Position numbers and translations under genes: made by a program. A stretch of DNA of 64,000 nucleotides, taken from Aspidapion aeneum. Taxonomy: Eukaryota; Arthropoda; Insecta; Coleoptera; Brentidae. The notes below the pieces were generated by a model. That model was given only the letters and a program-made list of their open reading frames with translations, did no database searches and was not told the origin of the DNA. The stretch covers positions 14,950,087 through 15,014,086 of the forward strand of contig OY755038.1 in assembly GCA_963576565.1 (NCBI GenBank), given 5' to 3'. Numbering within the stretch: position 1 is the first letter of the stretch; each line of letters starts with the position of its first letter. Below are positions 1 to 11,744 of this stretch, one piece after another.

Positions 1-577
1 ATAAAATACGTGTAGACCCGAAAATGGTTCCGTAACGAGAGGGCGTCCCATGTGACGTCACTCGAATCATTTTGTCGTTTTACTAATATGCAAACACTAC
101 ACTACGATTTCCCACATAATTTATTAAAGAGTTCGAAATCCTATCAGTTGAATGGGTTTTGATTCACGTAGGTCAATATGACGTAATATTTTTAAATCGC
201 AAAGTAATTTTAATTCAGACTGAAACTTAGACCATTTTTCAGCTATTTCTTGGGGAACATATGATTTTATTTTGTTTTCGCGCTTTTCGTATAGGCAAAG
301 TACATGTATATATTAGAAATAAGTAGATATAAGGATAAGTTGACACCAGAAAATATAAAACTAAAAAAAGTTAACTCTTCCCAAAATAAAATAAAAATAA
401 GCAGGGAACATGGAGGCCAAACAATACTAAATATCTGCTTAATATATTAATATAAGTAAATAACATCGATTTAGTATGAGAGGGGGATCCTTTTTGGCTA
501 TTGGTGGAAATTTTTCTAATTGTCAACCTGTATAGCATTGCTGTTTGACATATAAACGACTATTTATTTATTTTTAG

Positions 578-654
578 AAAAAAGCTTCTTCTCGTGAAGC
601 GTCATTTTCTCAACCCAACACAAGTGAAATGGATTCTTCTTTAAATATTACTCA
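578..654 (+). CDS. RING ligase, first exon in window
   Basis: The exon follows a tttttag acceptor and ends before gtaagt, with two bases left over. It reads KKASSREASFSQ and onward, Ser-rich and probably disordered. It joins in frame to the exon at 3068. The next upstream exon is not identifiable here. Confidence 0.6.
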
Positions 655-3600
655 GTAAGTAGGAGCCATACACCAATACATAAAATTTATAAAAATATTT
701 ACTATAAAAATTCACATAAATTTAACAAGGACTAAAAGGTCATGTTAATTTATGCTCGCAAGCACTTTATTATTTATATATCTATAGTGCTAAAATTTAA
801 GTTTTTTGTTCATAGCCCTTTTAATTTTTAAAGTATTGAGTTCAAACTTGGAAACTAAATTATCATGTCGCTGGGCATGCCAAGCAATAATTAGAATTCC
901 TATCCATCCTAATGAAAAGGGTATAACTGTCCAATGGCAAAAACGGAATTATTAATAACCGGATAACAACGTCTGTCGTATTTACTTTTTCTATTCTTAT
1001 TTACCTAATCTGTGGTATTTACAAAATATTTTATTCAGCGTGACTGCTGTGTTTGAGCATGAAAAATCGCTGAAAAAGTTAATATCGGAAAAACTCAAGC
1101 AGCGGAAATTGTTAATAAATATATATTAAAATTTTGTAGTTCTCTTTCATATGCGGACACCTCCAATAAGCGGACAAAATCGGCGAAACCGTGAGTGTCC
1201 GCTTATAGGAGGTTTCACTGTATACGGTGCGATATTTCTAAATTATGCAAATATAATATTTGCTAATTATGGTTTCAGGGAGAAAGAAAATCTATTCGTA
1301 TTCGTAGATTGGCATAAATATTATATAGTATGTCGGCAACAACGCACTCTGCAACCGGGGAATTACCTCTTTCCGTTTTAATGCGCAGACGAAATACTTC
1401 TGTCGTATTTACTTTTTCTATTCTTATTTACCTAATCTGTGGTATTTACAAAATATTTTATTCAGCGTGACTGCTGTGTTTGAGCATGAAAAATCGCTGA
1501 ACAATTTAATATCGGAAAAACTCGAGCAGCGGAAATTGTTAATAAATATATATTAAAATTTTGTAGTTCTCTTTCATAAGCGGACACCTTCAATAAGCAG
1601 ACAAAATCGACGAAACCGTGAGTGTCCGCTTACAGGAGGTTTCACTGTATACGGTGCGTTATTTCTAAATTATGCAAATATAATATTTGCTAATTATGGT
1701 TTCAGGGAGAAAGAAAAAGGGAAGAAAAAAAAAGATCTATTCGCATTCGTAGATTGGCATAAATATTATGTAGTATGTCGGCAACAACGCACTCTGCAAC
1801 CGGGGAATTACCTCTTTCCGTTTTAATGCGCAGACTAAATACTTCTGTCGTATTTACTTTTTCTATTCTTATTTACCTAATCTGTGGTATTTACAAAATA
1901 TTTTATTCAGCGTGACTGCTGTGTTTGAGCATGAAAAATCGCTGAAAAATTTAATATCGGAAAAACTCAAGCAGCGGAAATTGTTAATAAATATACATGG
2001 TGTTCGGCACATGAACCGTCAAAATTTTTTGGGATATTGGTAGGGTCATTTGCTACCTTTTCAACCTTGGAACTCGGGTCCTAAGAGTCACGGCTAAAGA
2101 GATATGAATTTAAAAAAAAAATGTCTCAAATTATCCAAAATCCCACCTTTAAACCCTCGTAAGCTTTTTATTAATGTCTGGAAAAGCACCATTTTTAAAA
2201 AAATAATTCTGTAATCTTATGCTTCTTCAACTAATTAATAGATTTGTTAAAACTGATGTACCAAAGGGACATACGAGGTTTTTTATTGAAGAACATTTAG
2301 TGATTTTGTGAAAGAAAATCAATTTCAAAATTAAAAATCAAAAAAAGTATCGACAATTGAGAACCTCATTTTTTTTTTAAACTTCTTTAGTTGATTACCT
2401 TTGTAACGGTATGCTACACATTGATAAAAAAAAACATTTCTGCTTTAAAATACGGATATTCCGTCAGAAGGGCGAGACTCGTTCGGAATTGGTAAGAAAA
2501 ACAATTTGATGTTTATGATCGTTTACCTACTTAAACAAAAGTTAAACTTTTAACAATAATGTATTGTGTTCTTTATTTATAAATTTTGTTAGAAACGATC
2601 ATAAACATCAGATTGTTTTTCTTATCAAGTCCGAACGATTATTGCCCGTCTCACAGAATATCCGTATTTTAAAGCAGAATTGTTTTTTTTTAATCAATGT
2701 GAAGCATACCGTTAGAAAGGTAATCAACTAGAGAAGTTTTTTAATGAAAATAAATTTCTCAAGTGTCGATACTTTTTTTAATTTTTAATTTTGAAATTGA
2801 TTTTCTTTCACAAAATCACTAATGTTCTTCAATAAAAAACCTCGTATGTCCCTTTGGTAAATAAATTTTAACAAATCTATTCATTAGTTAAAGTAGCATA
2901 AGATTACAGAATTATAAAAAAAAATGGTGCTTCTCCAATAAGCGGACACCTCCAATAAGCGGACAAAATCGACGAAACCGTGAGTGTCCGCTTATGGGAG
3001 GTTTCACTGTATACGGTGCGGTATTTCTAAATTATGCAAATATAATATTTGCTAATTATGGTTTCAGGGAGAAAGAAAAAGAGAAGAAAAAAGAAGATCT
3101 ATTCGCATTCGTAGATGATCTGATTAATAACTGTGATGTACATATTGAAGATCTAACCGAATCTGAAGAAAATCGTCCGGTCGAAACGTAAGTGTATTAA
3201 TGAATAAGTACTGATTGTTTATCTTATTCTTTAAGCACTACAACTCACGATACACACAATAAACATGGTATACTGTTGCGCATGCGCGCCCCGCTCCACA
3301 TTCAATTGTTTCGTGGACAAAAATGAATAGGTGGAATGAAAAATTGCCAACATAATTCCAGTCGCCAAAAGGAACAACCCTTTTGAACCTAACCATTTTA
3401 GGCTCATAAGCATTTTATCCACAATGTTGAAAAATCCAGCGGTGTAGCGTGCCTGAAGGGGCGGGGGGGACCGACAGTTAAAAGCACATTAAAACTCTTG
3501 CGACCAAAAAAAAAGGTCATCACGTCTTTAGTTTCCTTTGCCGCCCTCTCAAAAGCTTAGGGCGCTTTGAGCACCCCTGAGGCGCCAGTATCCTCGGGGC

Positions 3601-6600
3601 GGGGGCTACAAATCGAGACGCGTCCCAGCTAGGGGTTGATAGATAGAGAAAAAGTGTCCCCCTCGCAAACAAAATTGTCCTGTCACGGCATTTTTAAAAA
3701 TTTTCAACATTTCTCGAGAAATCCCGGTAGGAACGTTTTAAATGGGACATCCTGAATGACAGCAGTGTAGCTAAAGAACACAAGACGCTAGCGCTACCAA
3801 GTCTACTTTCAATCCCTGGCTTCGCAAGCGCAGATCTACCAATATTATGTACCTCATGTCTTAGAATAGATGCATACAGGGTGATTTTCACTTGAATGAT
3901 TCTAACCACATGAAAATAGAAAGTTTCAAAAACCTAACCTAACAAAACCTAATCAAATCTAACCGAACCGAAGGAAACTGAACCAATAATTTTTTTCAAA
4001 AAAAAAACTTTCCTGACTTCCTGCCCGGGATCCTAGAGGATGTGAATCCGAACCGAACCAAACCGAACCTAACTAAACTGAACCAAACCTAACCTAACCA
4101 AACTAAACTACAACACGTACTGCTAATTAGGTTTAGTTGGGTAGGGTTAGGTTTGGATAGGTTCGGTTCGGTACGGTCAGGTTCGGATTCACATCCTCTA
4201 GCATCCCAGGTAGGAAGTCAGGAAAGTTTTTTTTTTTGAAAAAAATATTGGTTTAGTTTGCTTTGGTTCGGTTCGGTTAGATCTGATTAGGTTTCGTTAG
4301 GTTAGGTTTTTGAAACTTTCTATTTTCATGTGGTTAGAATCATTCAAGTGAAAATCACCCTGTACATCGATTCTAATACATGAGGTAAATAATATTGGTA
4401 GATCTACGCATGCGAAGCCAGGGATTGGAAGTGGACTTGGTAGCGCTAGCGTCTTGTCTAAAGAACCAATAAACATTGTCAAGTTTAGCTAAAATCTGTC
4501 AAATGATACTGAAATTATGATTTTTGTTGTTTCACATTCCCATAAACTTCCAAAAAAGTTTAAACAAACTTCACCCCTCTTCAACTCCTTTAGACCAGTT
4601 AACAGTATTGTCAAGTTTCATTAAATTCCGTTCAGCAGTTCTGGAGATACGATTTTTGTACCAGATTTCCATAGATTCAATTCACTGAACAGACGTACAG
4701 CGTGTCCCATTTTCGATGGGATTAAATGGGAAACTCGGTTATTATTAAAGATATTGATTTTCTGATTGCACCTTACCGTGATCTTTTTTTGAGCCCTTAA
4801 AAATGCCGTAATCAGATTTTTGCTATACCCCGTAGTTTCGCTAATACAGGGAGTTTTTGAAAAAATTGTATTTTTAATAATCCCTTCTATCTCGCTTATT
4901 TTACGAGATAGTTTTATTCTGTAAAAACATTTTCATGGCAACTTTTTTAGAAGAAAATAATGACGTTATCAACTTTTTAAAATATTGTTTAGTTTTTGAG
5001 ATATGGTATTTATCATAAAAAAAATTAAATACGGACCTGGATTTTTTTTATTACTATTTTGATTGGTTTCATGCTAGTATTATCATAAAATACTAAAAAT
5101 TTAAACATTTTTTTGTTTTATGTAAAAAAAAAATAATATTAAAAAAAAATAGTCCGAACCTGGATATTTCCAACATTAATATAAATTAAAAATTGCTAGT
5201 TAAACAATTTTTAGTTTAACTGTTTTGATACTTAGAATATTAAAATGGTTTTACGTTAATTTACAGATTTATTTGAAACAAAGTCTACGAAAAATACAAA
5301 AAAAAAACAAATTACAAAAAATAACTCATTTTTCTGATTACCAATATGTGTAAGACATTGTTGGCAAAGATATTGTTGGCATTTTGGAGTAATTTTTCTT
5401 AACGCATTTTGCATAAAAATATTTCTGCCATTTAAATATTGGGATTTTGTTGCTTGAATGATGCAGTCAAACATATCACATTTTTCAAAATCTGGATATG
5501 GTCGATTTCTAGCCAGTTTAAAATAATTGTAAGCCATTCACAAAAATGACAAGTAAAATGACAATGTCAATTCCACGCTTTTGTTTTGTAAATTTCACGA
5601 CCTGCTGTGCTACCATCAAATAATTAGTATGATATTATTTTTGTAACTTTTTAACGTTTTTTACTTTATTTATAAATCTTTTAATTATCATTTAAAAACA
5701 GATAAACTAAAAATCGTTCAACTAGTGTCTCTTGCAACTTTGAATTTATAATTACTTTGGAAATTTCCAGGTTCGGACTATAATTTTTTTTTCAAATATT
5801 AAATAGTTTTTTCTAACCTTAAATCAAAAAAATATTAAAGTTTTATCATTTTAAGGTAATAATAGCATGGAACCAATCAAAATAGTAATAAAAAAATTAA
5901 GGTCCGTATTTAATTTTTTTATGAGAAATACCATATCTCAAAAACTAAACAATATTTAAAAAAATTGACAACGTCATTATTTAGCTCTAAAAAAGTTGCC
6001 ATAAAAAGGTTTTTACAGAATAAAAATATCTTACAAAATAAACGAGACAGAAGGAATTATTAAAAATGCAATTTTTTTCAAAAACTCCCTGTATAAGCGA
6101 AACAACGGGGTATAGCAAAAATCTGAATACACCATTTTTCAGGTCTTGAAAAAAGAGCACGGTAAGGTGCAATCAGAAAATCAATATCTGTAATAATAAC
6201 CGAGTTTCCCATTTAATCCCATCGAAAATGGGACACGCTGTACAGCTTATACCATCAGAGCTACATTTATAAAATCTAGAAGTTAGATTGGCTTCACCAC
6301 TAAGAGCAACTTATCTTGTTAATTTTGTAGACTTGACGACCTGAAAAAGAAGACCGAAGAAATTTTGGGCACTGTTTCTACATTGATTGACGGAATTAAT
6401 CCTGAGAAGAAAAAAGAAGAGGTATGTATTGGCACAGCAATCTAGGCCCTATGACCTGTTCTCTCTCTATCTCTCTATTTCTTTTCTTGTCAACGTTTAA
6501 CAAATTTTTAGAGATTTTTTTAAACGAAAATCTCACAAAGGCGGATTACCGAGAAAACGAGAAGAGAAAAATTTATGGGTTATTTTTTATGGGTAGTTTT

Positions 6601-9600
6601 TTGTTGCAGAAAAAGAAGAGTGATCCGCCAGAGGGCCCAAGTTGTCCAGTGTGTTTCGAGCCGTTCGGAGAAGACTTGCCCCGTATGGTAACAATGTGCG
6701 GGCACATGTTCTGTGAACCATGTATAAGTCAGGTTAGTATTTATTATCAAGTCCGAACGATTATCGCCTGTCTCACGGAATATCCGTATTTTAAAGCAGA
6801 ATTGTTTTTTTTATTAATGTGTAGCATACCGTTAGAAAGGTAATCAACTAAAGAAGTTTTTAAAAGAAAATGAAGTTCTCAATTGTCAATACTTTTTTTA
6901 ATTTTAATTTTGAAATTGATTTTCTTTCACAAAATCACTAATGTTTTTCAATAAAAAACCTCGTATGTCCCTTTGGTACATCAATTTTAACAAATGTATT
7001 AATTAGTTGAAGAAGCATAAGATTACAGAATTATAAAAAAAAATTGTGTTTTTCCAGACATTAATAAAAAGCTTACGAGGGTTTAAAGGAGGGATTTTGG
7101 GTCATTTGAGAAAAAAAATAAAAAAATTCATATCTCTTTAGCAGTGTCTCTTAGGACCCAAGTTCTAAGGTTGAAAAAGTAGCAAATGACCCCAACAATA
7201 TCCCAAAAAATTTTGACGGTTCATGTGCCGAACACCCTGTATAAAGAAATATTCTTTTGTGAAGGCATGCGCATACTAGGTAGGTTAGGTATGACCGGTT
7301 AAATTTAAATAGTTTTTCATGTTTGCTTCTAGAATTATGTTAAATTGCATTAAACAAGGACGGTCAATAATGCACAATTTTATAAATTGCGCAATATGAT
7401 TTACTGTTTGTGCTTATCATTGAAGGCTGTACAATGGTTGAGCAAAAGACTGACCGAGTTTAAGGGTTCATTCAATAATATTGCACACAAATTCATCACC
7501 ACTAACAATGCTGTTTTTTCAAGTTTCCTGCCTTAAAGCGGTCCAGAGTTTTCTAAAACCAATTGACTCTAGCTTCTTTCTGTGCTTCGGTTAACAGATG
7601 CGAAACTAATTCTCTTACCCCTAATTCTTCATGCAATTTTTTTTGTATCTCGCGATATGTCACATATCGATCTTCCGTGATGAGCATGCGCAAAGCCTTG
7701 GATCGTCGCTAAGGCTAATCCGTTCACGCTTGAATTCTCCATACCAACGAGAAACTGTCGACTAAGTTGTAAAAAATTGTAACCCGAAAATATTTAATTC
7801 CATTTTTCGCCTGATTTGTTAAATTAAAAAAATTCACTGTAGCTATACAATTATATGTATCGCACTGACGCACTATGGTCCGAGGGATCAATATTTTGGC
7901 CAAAAATAGACTTTTGCAGTTAAACTCTCTAATCACTTAAACGCAAATTAATAAACAAGTCTGAATTGCTAATATACAATTAAAAAATATTTTTTATTAC
8001 CCCCCCCCCCACTCTTGTCACCACCATTTTCGTGATTTACACTGCCTAAAAGCTCTTTAAAACGGGGTGTTATTTTTAATATGGTCTGCAAATTACACAG
8101 CCTCTCAAAAAATTATAAGTTGCAAAACTCAGAGGGTAGACCCCCCAAATTCTCCTAATTTTGGTGCACTAAAATCCAGTTCCCCAAAAAAACATGTTTC
8201 AATTATCGAATTTTCCCCTATTAGCCCCCCCCTGGGGGGGGGGGAGTAAAATTTGATCTATTATAAAAATTTTAAATATATATATTCTTAATCCCCCCTT
8301 GTACTCTGTTTATTTAGGGGTCAAAACTTTACTTTTTTAATGGACCTGAATAGTTTATCATGGAAATATTTCTATTCACTCAATTATCCCCTAAGTCACC
8401 CTTAGCACAAAGGCGTATCCGGAAGGGGGGGTGGAGGGCAGCTGTTGAGCTGTCCCCCTTTTTAACCAGTTTTTTTTTTAAATCGGACATTGAAATTCAA
8501 TTAGAATATGAATTCCCCCCCACTCTAAATTAAGAAGAAGAAAACCTGCCCCCTCTTCTGTTTTGGGTTGGATACGACCTTGTCCCAGCAACCCTTTTTC
8601 CTCCCTAAGAGGAGAAGCCGTGGAGGCTAAAATAAAAATTCATATAGAAGTTTAGTCGTGCCTGTAAGTTCCATACAAAATTTATTTATAGACTCCCACT
8701 CCCACGCCTCCCCCTGCCAGGGCGATGCTAAACAGTTTTTCTTGTTCTGGTTGGATTCAGCGAATACCTAATATTGCATTAAAAGCTTTTAATGTTCCTA
8801 AAAAGTGAAGTTTTTACCTCCACATACAAAAAAGAGAGAATGAATCCGATGAATGATTTAAATTGAGGATAAATTTATATTGATCATCATATTTTAGTTT
8901 GGTGGGTAATCGGAGCAAGTTAAATAATTAAAACCTATTTTGTTTTTGTTTTACCACCTTAATAATTTTTAACCTAGTTAACCCCCCACCATTCTAAATT
9001 GTTCTTTTCCGCCCCCAGTAAAAATTATTCTATATTTGAATTTAGATGCTCCAAATATTCCAAAACCGATGTTAAATGTTTGCAGTTTCTACTAATTTCC
9101 TATCTATTTTGGCGGCCATCTTGAAATTTTCCCTTGTTTTTTAAAGTTCATTGCTATGACAGGACTTTTGATATCTATGATTCATTTTGCTTCTTTAAAG
9201 GTACTTTGCTATCTATATAGAAGACACACGGAATCACAAATTAAAATGCACTAGAATAGGCACTTTGTGTCTATCAGAATATGTACGGTCATGTTTAATA
9301 ACGAATTTGGAGACTATCGCACCTTTTCGCACCAACAGTGTATGTACTCCGGAAAGTACATATCAGGACGAAAATATTTTTATAAAAATTAATATGAAAG
9401 TTCGTGAAAACTTGTTTGTTAGTCCAATGAAATATCGAGAAAAAAAATTTATACACTTTTGGCACAATTTTTGTATCATTGGCATTTAAAGAATAAGTTT
9501 AAAATCCCTGTGACAAAAATTATTAAAAAATAACCTTTGGTTAAAACAGCCTTTTTTAAAAAATTTTATAACTCTTCGCACTTCTTAGAAATAGCAGATT

Positions 9601-10086
9601 AAAGTTAGTGAAAAATAATGAACAATAAAAAAACAATTGCTGATTGTCAGGAAATGTCAAATTTAAACAACGATATTTCGAAGCTTTTTGCTTTGGCAAT
9701 GAAGCCAATCATGCTGAAATTTCAAGGTGCCATTATTTAGCTTTAAGAAATATATAACTAAACAGTTTTATTGTTAAGTTAGTTTTTGGTATTTTTGGCC
9801 AAAATATCGGGGTATCAGACTAAAGTGTGACGTTTTGAATTTAGGTTAGGTAAAGATTGAGGGTAAGTTTTAGTAACACCATTCGATCATTGTCGCAGTC
9901 TATGTTATATATGCAAAATTCTTGGAATGAATCCTCCGAAAGCCATTGAATTTAAGACTCCTCCCTACAAAAGCCTAAATATGACCATTATTTTCGTTTA
10001 TTTTAAAGGTCGCCAAAACCATCAAAAAGTGTCCTACTTGCAGAAAATCAGTTACCAAGCAGAAGTACCACGCCATTTATATTTAA
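578..10086 (+). CDS. RNF4/Degringolade-like RING E3 ubiquitin ligase (5' partial)
   Basis: Five coding exons are visible: 578-654, 3068-3187, 6331-6421, 6610-6732 and 10009-10086 (stop TAA at 10084). All junctions are GT-AG and the phases match (2, 2, 0, 0), giving about 160 residues of C-terminus; the start codon lies upstream of the window. The RING finger is split between the last two exons: CPVC, then CGHMFCEPC, then CPTCR. The tail KYHAIYI closely resembles the end of RNF4. Acidic hydrophobic stretches (HIEDLTE) in the second exon could be SUMO-interacting motifs. Known for the family: RNF4 and Drosophila Degringolade are nuclear SUMO-targeted ubiquitin ligases. The orthology is inference from the RING and tail; another small RING protein is the alternative. 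Introns 1 and 3 are full of repeats. Confidence 0.82.
1279..1309 (+). pseudogene. Truncated exon copy 1 of the RING ligase
   Basis: It has the gtttcag acceptor and the opening bases of the exon at 3068, including LFVFVD, then unrelated sequence with an in-frame stop at 1379. No donor equivalent to that at 3188 is present. If spliced in, it would truncate the protein. Confidence 0.6.
1706..1754 (+). pseudogene. Truncated exon copy 2 of the RING ligase
   Basis: It is closer to the functional exon than copy 1 and keeps the Lys/Glu-rich opening and DLFAFVD. It diverges at the same base as copy 1 and reaches the same stop. Both copies therefore descend from one already truncated unit. Confidence 0.6.
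1994..2936. mobile_element. Foldback element, right arm truncated
   Basis: It begins GGTGTTCGGCACATG and folds about a centre near 2550-2590: sequence 2340-2520 returns inverted at 2590-2790. The right arm stops short, running straight into the tandem-duplicated exon unit. No coding capacity is seen. A second, half-length copy at 6741-7245 supplies the missing right terminus. Confidence 0.75.
3068..3187 (+). CDS. RING ligase, acidic/SIM-like exon
   Basis: Acceptor gtttcag, donor gtaagt. It opens with a Lys/Glu-rich run and continues DLFAFVDDLINNCDV and HIEDLTESEE. Truncated copies of its 5' end lie at 1279-1309 and 1706-1754. This is the only copy with a complete exon and a donor in frame. 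Confidence 0.72.
3772..4467. mobile_element. Near-perfect palindromic foldback (~345-bp arms)
   Basis: The left arm (3772 to about 4105) returns inverted from about 4130 to 4467. The inner arms carry degenerate AACCTAACC/GGTTAGG runs. An inner terminus ACAGGGTGATTTTCAC (3876) and its complement (4363) suggest a 488-bp core element; the palindrome continues about 100 bp beyond it on both sides. No ORF of note. Confidence 0.75.
4696..6242. mobile_element. 1.55-kb foldback with unique centre
   Basis: The termini TACAGCGTGTCCCATTTTCG (4696) and their complement (ending 6242) begin arms of roughly 540 bp. A non-palindromic centre (about 5236-5699) separates them. The whole element sits inside intron 2 of the RING ligase. 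A terminal fragment of the same family lies at 32985-33117. Confidence 0.8.
5256..5537 (-). CDS. 93-codon ORF in the centre of a foldback, unrecognised
   Basis: This is the only sizeable ORF in the unique centre of the element at 4696-6242. It begins MAYNYFKLARNRPYPDF, has four cysteines in CQQYLCQQC and nearby, and ends in a Phe/Val-rich tail that reads poly-T-rich DNA. The composition of the first ~65 residues is protein-like. I do not recognise it. It may be a captured host exon, part of a lost transposase, or chance. Confidence 0.25.
   Translation of the reverse strand: MAYNYFKLARNRPYPDFEKCDMFDCIIQATKSQYLNGRNIFMQNALRKITPKCQQYLCQQCLTHIGNQKNELFFVICFFFVFFVDFVSNKSVN
6331..6421 (+). CDS. RING ligase, linker exon
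   Basis: Acceptor ttgtag, donor gtatgt. It encodes a charged, probably helical linker (LDDLKKKTEEILG...) ending KKKEE in phase 0, followed by an intron of only 188 bp before the RING exon. Confidence 0.7.
6610..6732 (+). CDS. RING ligase, N-terminal half of RING
   Basis: Acceptor ttgcag, donor gttagt. It holds the first six zinc ligands: CPVC near residue 12 of the exon, then C-x-H-x2-C-x2-C in MCGHMFCEPC. The intron that follows begins almost at once with a half foldback element (6741-7245). Confidence 0.85.
6741..7245. mobile_element. Half copy of the foldback at 1994-2936
   Basis: It starts TATCAAGTCCGAACG, matching the centre-right of the first copy, and runs to the outer terminus CATGTGCCGAACACC. 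One arm is complete; the other is absent. It begins 8 bases after the donor of the first RING exon. Confidence 0.75.
7480..7790 (-). pseudogene. Decayed mariner transposase fragment
   Basis: Read on the - strand, one frame gives ITEDRYVTYREIQ, then LLTEAQKEARVNW, a stop, and KTLDRFKAGN. A frame shift then leads to a SGDE motif matching the second-Asp region of mariner (TGDE). Upstream there is a degenerate DDPR-like segment with several stops. Part of the helix-turn-helix region is deleted. It is a dead relic of a mariner-family DNA transposon, identified from remembered family motifs. Confidence 0.65.
7791..10008. other. Intron 4 remainder; no gene seen
   Basis: AT-rich sequence with homopolymer tracts: a C-run near 8000 and a C/G hairpin at 8226-8245 of eight C then ten G. 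Several short C-rich passages lie between 8120 and 9030. No coding exon, tRNA or recognisable transposase is seen; the short ORFs here lack protein-like composition. Confidence 0.5.
10009..10086 (+). CDS. RING ligase, last exon
   Basis: Acceptor ttttaaag. It encodes VAKTIKKCPTCRKSV and the tail KYHAIYI, then TAA. It supplies the last two RING cysteines (CPTC) and the C-terminus, which in RNF4 takes part in RING dimerisation. The exon is too short to stand out as an ORF. Confidence 0.85.
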   Translation, partial: VAKTIKKCPTCRKSVTKQKYHAIYI

Positions 10087-10849
10087 ACCAAATAATTTAT
10101 TATTTATTATAATTTTCATTCCGTTTACCTATAATGTACATTTATTGTTCTCTTTTTGTTTTGTTATTTTAGATTTTAGGCTGTTTTTTTTGTTCCATGC
10201 CACATGTTTTTTGATCATCGCTAAGTTTTGTAGGTAGGTAATGATTTATTTATTGATAAAAAAAATCGGACGGTTTAGTTTGCTTCTTGATCTATCTAAA
10301 AACTAATAAGTTTTTAGAAATTTTGCACGCGTTTCTCAAAACGTTTGTAGCCCAGGAAAAATACCTCAAATATTCGCCCATCTGCGGAATTTGAACATCT
10401 TGGGACATCTAAGGTCAAATATCATGAAAATTAGTTTTTTGCTGAAATCTCGCTTCCGCTTTGCCTGACGTCTTAACATATCAACAGTATTGTAAAACAG
10501 TATCAAAAAAAAAATTGTACGATCAACCGTTTTATCGATATAGCGTGACGGAATGAGTGTGCGTATTTTTTAAAAGATCTGGGGGCACGGCAGTGCCCCA
10601 CCAAGTTCGCGCGGAAATTGCTGTACCATCATATTTGATCTATCTAAAACTCTACTTCGGAATGAGCTACGAAACTCAAATTTTGCATAGTCGTAGATCT
10701 CTATAGAGTTAACAATCCTTCCAAGTGTCATGGACTTCCATAAAGTAGTAAATTAGTTAGGAAATTTCAAAAAACGTCGATATCACCACTAACTCACTCA
10801 CTGATCTACTCACTCATGTATAGATCATCAAAATTCTACTGTACTTCCA

Positions 10850-11215
10850 GACAAACTACAAAGCTGAAATTTGGCACACTGACCAAACCCTTGTAAAAAA
10901 TGAAAAAACCCCAAAATTCGAATTCACTTCCCTCCCCCATACATGTAAAGTTATGTAAAAGTAACATTGCCTACTTCCAGAAACGCTAGAGAGCTGAGCT
11001 TTGGCAGACTGATAGGAAATATGATAAAACTATAGGAAAAAAAATTAAAACCCCAAAATTTTAAGTTGCTTCCATCCCCTATAAATTTAAAATTATGTAA
11101 AAGTAACATTGCCCACTTCCAGAAACGCTAGAGAGCTGAGCTTTGGAAGACTTATAGAAACTATGATAAAACTAGAGGAAAAAATTTAAAAACACCAAAA
11201 TTTTAATTTAATTTT
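10850..11215. repeat. Three degenerate ~125-bp tandem units
   Basis: Units start near 10850, 10974 and 11115, each with cttccagaaacgctag (or a variant), then an agctgagctttgg-like phrase, then ccaaaattt. The second and third are clearly alike; the first is diverged. Probably a fragment of a larger repeat; no coding potential. Confidence 0.6.
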
Positions 11216-11609
11216 TTAAGTTTTGTGATAAACTAAGCATTTTAAGGAAAATACCGAGAATACCTTGTAGAAAATTAATTTAAAAAAAAATGTATTTCAA
11301 AGTGGCATTAGATCCAAAACAAATACATCGGGGGCATCCGCATATTAGGGTTATTTTTTTAAATCATAAAAAATTAACTTGATTTTATAGATTTTTAAAA
11401 AAATAACCAAGCTTTCTGGAAAAATCCAAAATCACTACTGTGATACTCAGGTTATTGGTAATTTGAACTTCCCAAGACGTCTTGAATTCGAAGTAATTTA
11501 AATTAAATTTTTATTTAATTTTCTTAGAAACTAAGCTATATAGGTAACAACGTTATATACTGTGTATAGACCAAGCGATGTGTTTACGTGGTAAAAATAG
11601 TTGGGCACT

Positions 11610-11733
11610 GGTATGGTTCATTCCATAATTTTTGAGATAACTTTTTGATAGTAATCAGCTGATACCATAACAAATAGCATAGGCCAACGAAAAAAAATCG
11701 TCAAAAGTTATCCCAAAAATAATGGTATGGACT
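11610..11733. mobile_element. ~115-bp palindromic MITE, copy 1
   Basis: The ends are inverted: CCATAATTTTTGAGATAAC at 11623 and a complement near 11700-11730. The core is atagcataggccaacg. Related copies lie at 28373-28475 and 30274-30395. Confidence 0.65.
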
Positions 11734-11744
11734 TAGGCAGCCTA

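Larger units (their letters stand above)
975..1993 (+). repeat. Tandem duplication of ~430 bp around a RING-ligase exon
   Basis: Units start at 975, 1403 and 1848 with the same phrase (gtcgtatttactttttc). Each full unit holds a short palindrome resembling joined Tigger/pogo ends (AAGCGGACACCTCC and complement) and a copy of the acceptor plus the first bases of the exon at 3068. The third unit is interrupted at about 1994 by a foldback element and resumes at about 2937, where the real exon follows. Within units 1 and 2 the exon copy diverges after GTAGAT and runs into a stop. Confidence 0.75.

Noticed and set aside
1..577. Search for an earlier exon of the RING ligase
   Set aside because: No stretch with acceptor, open frame of matching phase and donor could be supported.
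3900..4340. Interstitial telomere
   Set aside because: AACCTAACC-like runs are too irregular and are arranged as an inverted repeat inside a foldback, not as a one-directional TTAGG array.
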